A stretch of 64,000 bases of DNA from the NCBI RefSeq assembly GCF_943734655.1, contig NC_071355.1, forward strand, positions 74,299,449-74,363,448, given 5' to 3'. This DNA is from Sabethes cyaneus. Lineage: Eukaryota; Arthropoda; Insecta; Diptera; Culicidae. The notes beneath the pieces were generated by a model that was given only the letters and a program-made list of their open reading frames with translations, had not been told where the DNA came from and made no database searches. Numbering within the stretch: position 1 is the first letter of the stretch; each line of letters opens with the position of its first letter. A program made the position numbers and the translations under genes. Of this stretch, positions 57,220-64,000 are shown piece by piece.

Positions 57220-57609
57220 CAGGCTTGGCATACACTTTTCGCTTTGATTTTGCTCTTTTGGTTACTGCTCCTCACCCAAGCATAATTTGAAAAAGTGGTG
57301 TATGGGGCATTTGTAGAGCTAGTAATTATCTATAATATTGCTTAAGAAAGTGCAGTTTTATCTTTAGTATTTACGGCGCTGTAGGGCAGAAATGCCGTTG
57401 GTAACAAAAAGAGCGCTCTTTTTGCTATCAAGCGGGTAGCAGCCTTATAGCGCCATAAAAACAAAACGCACAGTAATGCTTACTTCAGCAATATTGTAGA
57501 TAAAAGCAAATTCTACAAACGCCCCATACATCACTTTTCAAAATTTTGCTTGGGTGAGGAGTAGTAATCAAAAGAGCAAAATCAAAGCGAAAAGTGTATT
57601 CTAAGCCTG
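57220..57609. mobile_element. hAT-like foldback MITE in copy B
   Basis: A 390-bp element starts CAGGCTTGGCATACAC, with the inverse at the right end (TAAGCCTG). Perfect 8-bp TSD GTTATGAG (57212-57219, 57610-57617). Copy A has the empty site AAGTTATGAGGTTTTG. The arms are inverted for most of the length. It resembles the truncated MITE at 8346-8543. Confidence 0.85.
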
Positions 57610-57839
57610 GTTATGAGGTTTAGTCCGAGCGCCGGGTTAATCTGCCCCACTGTGCGACGACCAAGAATATAAAATTAATGAACAAGAATCATATAATAAA
57701 TTTAGTTTATGTTTTCTGGTATTTTCCAATTCCGTTCAATCGTTAGCTTTTCAATCATAGCCCAGGAATAAAAGGTAACGTTGTCGAGAAATTTTCCCTC
57801 GAATTCAAATGATGTGAAAAATGTTCAATTGTTTAAATT

Positions 57840-57975
57840 GTTTAAACTGAGAAATTTCGATATTTGGACCAAAAGTTTTTAGTTTTATGGCAGGTGTGAC
57901 TCGAACTTACAACTCTCGATATCCGGTCAAGTGTGATACCCTTACACCATCGCTGCACTTTTTTATTGGGTAGTC
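57840..57975 (-). mobile_element. tRNA-like SINE sequence
   Basis: On the minus strand GCAGCGATGGTGTAAGGG holds an A-box-like region, and CTTGA/TCGAG form a 5-bp anticodon stem with a 7-nt loop CCGGATA. GTAAGTTCGAGTCACACC holds a B box. Position 33 is C not U and the T stem is imperfect, so it is not a working tRNA. An AT-rich body follows. It directly follows the 3' end of the RTE fragment. Confidence 0.5.
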
Positions 57976-58430
57976 TATTCTGTGCCGAACGAATTGTGGT
58001 CTTCCAGGACCGTCGGAACTGCGTTGCAGTTCCCTAATTCCCTCGAACACCAACTGAACGTGCGTCGTTCTTGATAGCGCACATCCATTGGGTGCGGGTC
58101 TGCAACGAAGTCTACGGTCTCTTCCTGAATCTCTGCTGGAAACAGTGTTGGCTATTCTTTCGTCGGGCATTCTGGTCATGTGCCCAGCCCACCGCAGCAT
58201 GCCACATTATACTACCCTCACTATATCAGTATATTTGTATACTTGTTTTAGCTCTACTTCATGCATCTGCATCTTCCATTTTTCCACCAGATATTCATTG
58301 CATAATTTTACGCTCAAAATCCCCAAGCACTCATCGATCAGCTCTCAACATTACACTCAACACCTTCTTGGCCGTCCGAGGATGCTTGAATAATTTTACC
58401 ACTCAAGACACTGCCGAATGACGGATTTTT
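57975..58430 (-). pseudogene. RTE-clade C-terminal fragment
   Basis: Minus-strand LRWAGHMTRMPDERIANTV (near 58200-58145) and the preceding VLGDFERKI block match the RTE C-terminus. RTRTQWMCAIKNDARSVGVRG downstream, without the last residue in some frames, matches its terminal helical region. Several frameshifts. No tail repeat is visible before the SINE. Confidence 0.65.
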
Positions 58431-58710
58431 AGATGTTTCCAGACTCATCTGTCGGACGCAGTCGCATTTTACACGATAGTGCATATGATTTTTTGGCGCT
58501 CTTGTTCCGATGCCGGCTCGATAACTACTTAACAGATTGAGATGAAATTCTGTAACGTAAACATTACACTTTTAACAAGATTTAATATCAACTGCATCAA
58601 TGTTTACTCACACGCTACAAACTAATCAATGTATTTCACTTTTTTCGAGTACAGTTTTTATATGCAAATTGTTGTAAATTTAGAGTTTTGGTTGCGACAG
58701 TAGTAGGATT
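58431..58710. other. Unannotated spacer
   Basis: About 280 bp of AT-rich sequence with no recognised feature. Confidence 0.4.
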
Positions 58711-58850
58711 ATGATCTTACCTGTGGAATTGAAATCTTCTGTGAAGTTGAGTACATTACAATCAAGCTGGTTTAATATTATTTTCGCAGTTCCTCAAGGC
58801 AGTATCTTTGAACCCTTACTGCTTTTATTGTACATTAGTGATGAATACTC
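58711..58850 (+). pseudogene. Short non-LTR RT fragment (jockey/CR1-like)
   Basis: Plus-strand WFNIIFAVPQGSIFEPLLLL, then LYISDEY, matches the block before the catalytic YADD of jockey/CR1-type RTs (usual form SGVPQGSILGPLLFLLY). Similarity stops at about 58850, where a different repeat begins. Confidence 0.6.
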
Positions 58851-58872
58851 GGCACACGTTAGTTGTATGCGA

Positions 58873-59350
58873 ACTATCAAATCAAAGGATTTTGCAACGC
58901 GAGTTCGAGGGTGGACTTTTGGATGTATTTTGACCCGATCTGGACATTCCGGGATGTCCGTTGTTGGTTCTACCGGAACTTAAAATTGGCCATTTCGATT
59001 TTTCCCGGAAGTGTGGTAAATGGGGTTTCAAACCACAGAAGCCACCCAAAAACTCGTGTTTAATATCCCGCGATTTGATAGGTTTCCAAAGAAAATTCTA
59101 ACTGGCCAATTTTGAGCTCCCGTACAACCGACAACGGATATTCCGGAATGTCCAGATCGGTTCAAAATACACCCAAAAGTCTACCCAAGAACTCGCGTTG
59201 AAATCCCCTGTGATTTGATATCCCATTTGCCATATTTCCGAGGAAACTTCAAAATGGCCAATTTAGAGTTCCCGTTGAACCTATAACGGATATTCCGGAA
59301 TGTCTAGATCGGGTCAAAATACATCCAAAAGTCCACCCAAAATTGAAACT
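58873..59350. repeat. Mixed inverted and direct repeat cluster
   Basis: One unit containing GGAATGTCCAGATCGGGTC and AAAATACATCCAAAAGTCC occurs inverted at 58873-58975 and direct at 59115-59212 and 59285-59350. Spacers with a TTTTCCCGGAAGTGTGG-like phrase between them also recur. Source element unknown. Confidence 0.6.
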
Positions 59351-60137
59351 AGTCACGTCATGTATGAAGCAAAGGTAAAAGAAAACCAATCTCATTTACT
59401 TGTTTCCGCGATGTCGGCCAAGGTTATTTGAAATTTCTTTCGGGATTCACTTGAAATTACTTATACAGAGTTATTTAAAATTTCTGAACAGTTATTTATT
59501 CGACGATTTCCCATCATATCCCAATCGCAGACGGCACATGCACATACGGGGGCGGACTGCGGATATCACGAGCTTCTTGCAGTACAACACAATGCAAAAT
59601 CATGCACTAGGGCATGTTGCTACATCGTCGTAATAGCCTATTCCCGTCTTATCCAATACAAATTATTAAAAATATCAGCATTTTTATGACACACTATGCA
59701 CAACTAGTTATTCCCTGATATTTTAGCTAGTTGTCTATCATACGCCATCAATCAAAGTGAGCTGAGATCTATTTAAATGCTTTTTATCATTAAAGAAGTC
59801 CTACCAGCCAAATTTCCTACGTTTTTTCGTGCGACGAAGAAGACAATGTCGGCTAATAGTTTTAATTTCCGTCATTCATAAATGAAAATAACTCACGCAA
59901 GGCATTGTCGTTATTCTACAGCCAGGAAAACTTGCCTGACCTGCAGAAATTTTGCAGAATAACATTTGTCATGCCGTCCTACACAAATACATGCGCGTTA
60001 ACTTCGTAAACATTGTTGTGATTTTTAGTTCGGACGATGAAAAATTTTGATGGACGGATTTCAAAACGGTACGACGAGTTTAAGAAATAAAGTCAGTTGC
60101 GTAATTTCAATAATATGCTATAATAGTCGCTTTTCAG

Positions 60138-60163
60138 TGATTTCAAAGTTCACGGATCGGAAG
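60138..60163 (+). other. Candidate 26-nt microexon
   Basis: CGCTTTTCAG precedes and AAGGTAAGTG follows, both strong splice-site matches, bounding a 26-nt segment. Its length is not a multiple of three. No neighbouring exon is recognised, so this may be chance. Confidence 0.12.
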
Positions 60164-62453
60164 GTAAGTGTGTTTTAGTCAAATCAGCACAAGAGCTTTC
60201 GGAGTATCCACTAAATCCATCCTACAAATAATGAAAATTAGAATGGCTTTACTTATTACGACGGGAATTAGAAATAAACCCTATTATTCATGATTTTGTG
60301 CTGTCTGATATGGCAGTTCAGTCATGATTTGACAGAAACTCACATTTCATGATTTCATTCATGGCATCGGAATCAAATTTCTTTCCGTGGAAGGAAGCAT
60401 AGATGACAAAACAATTTAGGACCAAACGCAACAGGATTGGATAGCATCAAAACGACGAGCTTACTTTTTTATTATTCGACAGAAAAAAACGTACGTTTAG
60501 TGCAGGGTTAATTTTTTCTTGTTTGAGCTTTATCAATGCAACGAAATGAAACAAATATATGGAAGTCGAAATCGACCTTGGCACTGACAAAACTGCCAAA
60601 AACTTGAAATTTAAAGAGTAAGACGTCCTGCCATTTACGAGTGTTATGATCACCATGAGGAGGCCAGTCGACTTACTTTCACAAGCTAGCAGTCAATTTC
60701 CGGAGTCCGAAAAGTTCGCAAACGCAGCCCCATTCGTTTTCTTCCACACGCTAGCAGCTAAATGAATTTTAGCCGCAGATCGTAGACCACCCAGTCAAGT
60801 AATAAATCCTAAAACAACGACTTTTGTATCAATTTCTCCCCCACATTGCACAAACTCCACTGGTAAAAGCAGTATTTCGGATGTCTGTCTGTCTGACAGT
60901 TCGTGGTTATTTAATTTACCCACCCACACAATTTTCTCCAAAGCATGGACCAATCTAACCCGATCGGAAGGACATGGTGAAATACTAACAAAACGAACAA
61001 CAGGTTAGCTGCCAGACTAGCGTATATCACGAGGAAAAATAATAACTGCTAATCAAGTAAAACTCACATAAGACAGAACACGAATAACGAAATTTGTTAT
61101 AATTTTCATTTTCTGCAATAATCGGTCAGAGGCCACAGGAAAGCCGTTTGCTGGTTTGAACCAAGTTCGAACGGCTCGTTTACTTTTGCCTCCCAGTCCA
61201 GTAGCCTAACCTAGCTGGAGGAAACAATTTGGAAGCAGTTAGCAAGCTTGGCAGGCAATAAATAATAACTGCTAGATTCACGTGTCGACCTGCATGCAGA
61301 AGAATGGGATTTTTCCCAACTCCAGCACAGCACAGCACAAAGATCTGCTACAGTTTCCAGCCGTCGTCAATCGCGAACAAAGCCAATCCGTGTGCACAGT
61401 GAGAGCGACTGAGTTGAGTGGTCAGAAAAGGATCTAGCGTGTTTGACTCTGTTTAAACATTGGATTATTTTCTAAGCACGATCAAGCAGCTCTTGCACGG
61501 CACACTATTCACTCACTGCTATAGTTTCTACAAGTCACACCCAACCGTTGCAAACTTTGTTTGATTGATATATCGACGGAAGCTGCGCGCCGCTAGTCTG
61601 TTACTTTCTCCAGCGTTTTTTTTTTTTCTTTCTTTTCTTTTCTCGCTTCCATCTGTTTTGTTCGTTCACTACCAGAGACCCAATAGTAAGTGGTTTTCTA
61701 ACCTGTATATACCGCTTTGATTCGAGTAATAAATGTGCGCAATTTCACGCCCGCATCGTTTTCCGTTTCCTTATGGCCGCGGTCGGCACTTTTGCTTCTC
61801 GGTTTGCTGGTAGACAGACGCGAACAACAATGAAATGGATTTTCGTCTGCCCCCAAATTCACGATGTAGGTCACGAGATTTGCCAAAAACTGTGACTGAA
61901 ACTATTCTTTGGCTATTTTTCCTATCGAAAACAGAGAGCTTCATTACGATGTGGCAGAAGCCCGTTTTCCAGAATTAATAGCTTGTTACGTTTTAGGTTA
62001 AATGCTAAATACGTTCCTATTCAGTTGAATCGTAAAAAGCGGAAACTCATAAAATGCTTCTCAATACAGTCATTTGTAGGAAATAAATTAATTTCAATTG
62101 AGTATTGATGTAGTTAATGAAGTTAATCTTAAAAACTAATAAACTGTTACCCTAATAGATCGTAAATAAGGTCCAATCAGCATCAATTTAATCAATTGCC
62201 GGCTGCGAATCAGCAGCTTAGATTTTATCAGCTCAGTCAGCCGATATTGATTTTGACAATCTCTGTCGAAATGCTTCAGGAAACATTAAAGGCACAAAGA
62301 TCATGACCCGAACGGTCACACGGCACGAAAGGCGCTTGTCAATACCTGCATATTTCCTAACTCCAATTAGGCGCTACCGAGAGCCGACTCCCAGTCAGTG
62401 GGTCGGGCGCAAAACAAACGACTTTTGTCGACATTTGATCTGCCGAAATCGGC

Positions 62454-62488
62454 CGATCGATCGATCGATCGATCGATCGATCGATCGA
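62454..62488 (+). repeat. CGAT tetranucleotide microsatellite
   Basis: About nine perfect CGAT units. The palindromic unit could also form cruciforms. Frames on both strands read Arg-Ser-Ile-Asp repeats as a result. Confidence 0.9.
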
Positions 62489-63644
62489 CGGATCGCAGGT
62501 GAAGGTAGGTTTCAACTGCAGTTGCGAAAGATCGGCTACTGCTGAAGGCGACTGCTTGAGACCAGAGGGCAAATACATAGAAAGTAATGAGCCTTTTGAC
62601 GACTGCCCGGCTGGCCAATGGAGAAGGAAGTTTAACCAGAGCCTGCGGCAAAAACACGGTCGGAGGCACATAAAACCGCATGGAATCAATACCTCATGGG
62701 CCAGTTGAATAGTTCGAACTTTTATTGTTCTAGATTATTATAGTAGTCCTTTTGAAAAGGTAAATCAACGATCATTAAACCTTGTAATTTATCTTAAAGC
62801 TTATTCAAAATACTGTAAGCACAACGCATTAAGTTTCTCACATTCCATATGATCACTTTCATGGAAATTATATGATTTCAATTATGTCGAGATCTCTGAA
62901 CAATGGCCCTTTGAACGGACATAAAAGCTGATTGTCGCAAGTGGCCTGAACAGGAACTGATAAAAAAACTGTTTACGGCAACAAATAAATTTGAATATGT
63001 CCGGAAGGAAGAGCTGCAGAAATTGCAGGTTTTTTAATGTTTAATTTAAAAACACATCTAACCTGTGACTAATCGAAAATTATTGGGAAATTGTTAGGTG
63101 TGGGTTGCTCATAAAGTAATTGCCAACGTCACTAATTTACTCAAGTATGTAAAAAAAAGATTCGGCAATTAAACTGAAAACTAATAAAATGTGTTTAAAC
63201 TATTCTAATTCTCGTATTTGAATGATTATTAGATGTGAAATTTGTTTTAATTCTCGTGACTCAAATTCTATGATAATTACTCCATATTACAAAATCTGAT
63301 GGCATGCTTTCAGGTTTCATAAAGACACTGCAAAATACAATCCAAATATACTTCAATGACTATAAAAACTTCGACATTGTTTACCTCAAAAGTATGCCAC
63401 GGTCCGATGAAAGAAGAATCGGAGGTTTGTTATAAAAACTACGAGAGAACCATTGGTCCTAGATTGCTTCCTTGCAAAACCCTTTAATTACAATTAAACT
63501 ATCCATCAAAAATCAAAAAGGTTTTAATATCCAACAAATGATACCAAAAGCTCTTCCAACGGTTCACCCATCGCTGAAAAATCTAAATATGTTTTATTAA
63601 GATAGATATGTACGTATGTATATGCATGTTTTTGTTCAATTTTT

Positions 63645-64000
63645 GAAATTGGTGTCTTGGAAAGGTGTTGCGGACTATTATTGACGGAGTACAAACAGAA
63701 AGCGGAGAGTGGCGGAGGCGTATAAATCACGAGCTATAGGCACTGCTTGGAGAGATTCCCGTCGTACACCAGGCGAAAGTTGGGAGACTACGGTGGGCCG
63801 GCCACCTCGCAAGGATCCCGGACGATTGTGTAGTGAAATCCGTTCTCGTCAAGAACCCCACCGGCACCAGGAATAAAGGGGCTCAACGTGGCTAGATGGC
63901 TCGACCAGGTTGAAGCCGACTTGCGTGTGTCGAGACGCGCAACGAACTGGCAACGAGTAGCCCAGGACCGAGTACATTGGAGGGAAATTCTTGATACGGC
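63645..64000 (+). pseudogene. RTE-clade C-terminal fragment running off the window
   Basis: The plus strand encodes GEWRRR, then VGRLRWAGHLARIPDD, VKNPTGTRNKGAQR and RWLDQVEADL, with NWQRVAQDRVHWREILDTA at the edge. Motif order matches the RTE C-terminus. Two stops or frame changes are visible (near 63735 and 63890). The family differs from the 47041-49110 copy in detail. The 3' end is not in the window. Confidence 0.75.

Larger units (their letters stand above)
54639..57654. mobile_element. Transib-like family I copy B, with two nested insertions
   Basis: The left end CACTATG at 54639 follows CGACG (54634-54638). The right end CACTGTG (57648-57654) is followed by the same CGACG (57655-57659), a perfect 5-bp TSD. 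Retroposon D (54674-55327) inserted just inside the left end and duplicated 38 bp, so the left terminus appears twice (54639, 55331). A hAT-like MITE (57220-57609) sits in the right terminus, just inside the nonamer. The body matches copy A (6006-7881) closely. No transposase. Confidence 0.8.
59360..63640. other. Mostly unannotated region
   Basis: About 4.3 kb with no transposon matched. 61130-61700 is locally GC-richer with CAGCACAGCACAGCAC (61324-61339), and 62300-62700 has CpG-rich DNA around a CGAT repeat. Either could be regulatory. No coding exon recognised apart from the weak candidate at 60138. Confidence 0.35.

Noticed and set aside
62303..62708. Overlapping open frames on both strands
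   Set aside because: They owe their length to the CGAT repeat and local GC content; Ile-Asp-Arg-Ser runs are repeat translation.

Overview
This window looks like intergenic or intronic DNA from a culicine mosquito (Aedes-like). It has no prokaryotic features. It is AT-rich and packed with decayed transposons of types known from mosquitoes: RTE/JAM1-like and jockey-like non-LTR elements, ITmD37E and other Tc1/mariner transposases, hAT-like MITEs, Transib-like elements and tRNA-derived SINEs. I found no convincing host protein-coding exon, tRNA gene or rRNA gene. The organism call is inferred from element families and was not confirmed by a search.

Layout. 1-8.5 kb: two minus-strand RTE fragments, a Transib-like element with long inverted repeats (1896-3856), then a plus-strand RTE pseudogene (4328-8336) interrupted by a hAT-like MITE and by a 1.9-kb Transib-like element, each with an exact target-site duplication (TSD). 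8.5-12.6 kb: mostly unique AT-rich DNA, a small SINE cluster and a degenerate 12-bp minisatellite. 12.6-15.9 kb: a 3.3-kb pyrimidine-rich tract that appears to be duplicated around an RTE fragment. 16-29 kb: sparse region with a mariner remnant, a pogo-like MITE, a palindromic element carrying retroposon D copy 1, a jockey fragment and a CpG-rich promoter-like zone (25.8-26.65 kb). 29.9-32.4 kb: a long palindrome and a related copy split by a Tc1/mariner element. 35.6-38.2 kb: D copy 2 carrying two nested insertions, one of which carries a third. 38.8-39.7 and 53.0-54.4 kb: two copies of a dispersed element holding a 13-bp satellite of different lengths. 40.1-40.35 kb: a near-perfect hairpin element with a tRNA-like loop. 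43.2-49.1 kb: nested block of ITmD37E transposase, hAT MITE, Transib-like copies, jockey and the best-preserved RTE copy. 54.6-57.7 kb: a second full Transib-like element with D and a hAT MITE inside. 57.8-64 kb: SINE and RTE pieces, then mostly unique DNA, ending in another RTE 3' end.

The most striking signal is that the Transib-like family at 6006-7881 and 54639-57654 ends at both sides in a heptamer (CACTATG or CACAGTG), a spacer of exactly 23 bp and the same nonamer-like ACAAAACCT. This is the architecture of a V(D)J 23-recombination signal. Both copies have 5-bp GC-rich TSDs, as established for Transib, the RAG1-related transposon superfamily. The window carries no transposase for them.

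The nesting gives a relative insertion history, and in several places removing an insert together with one TSD copy rejoins the older sequence.
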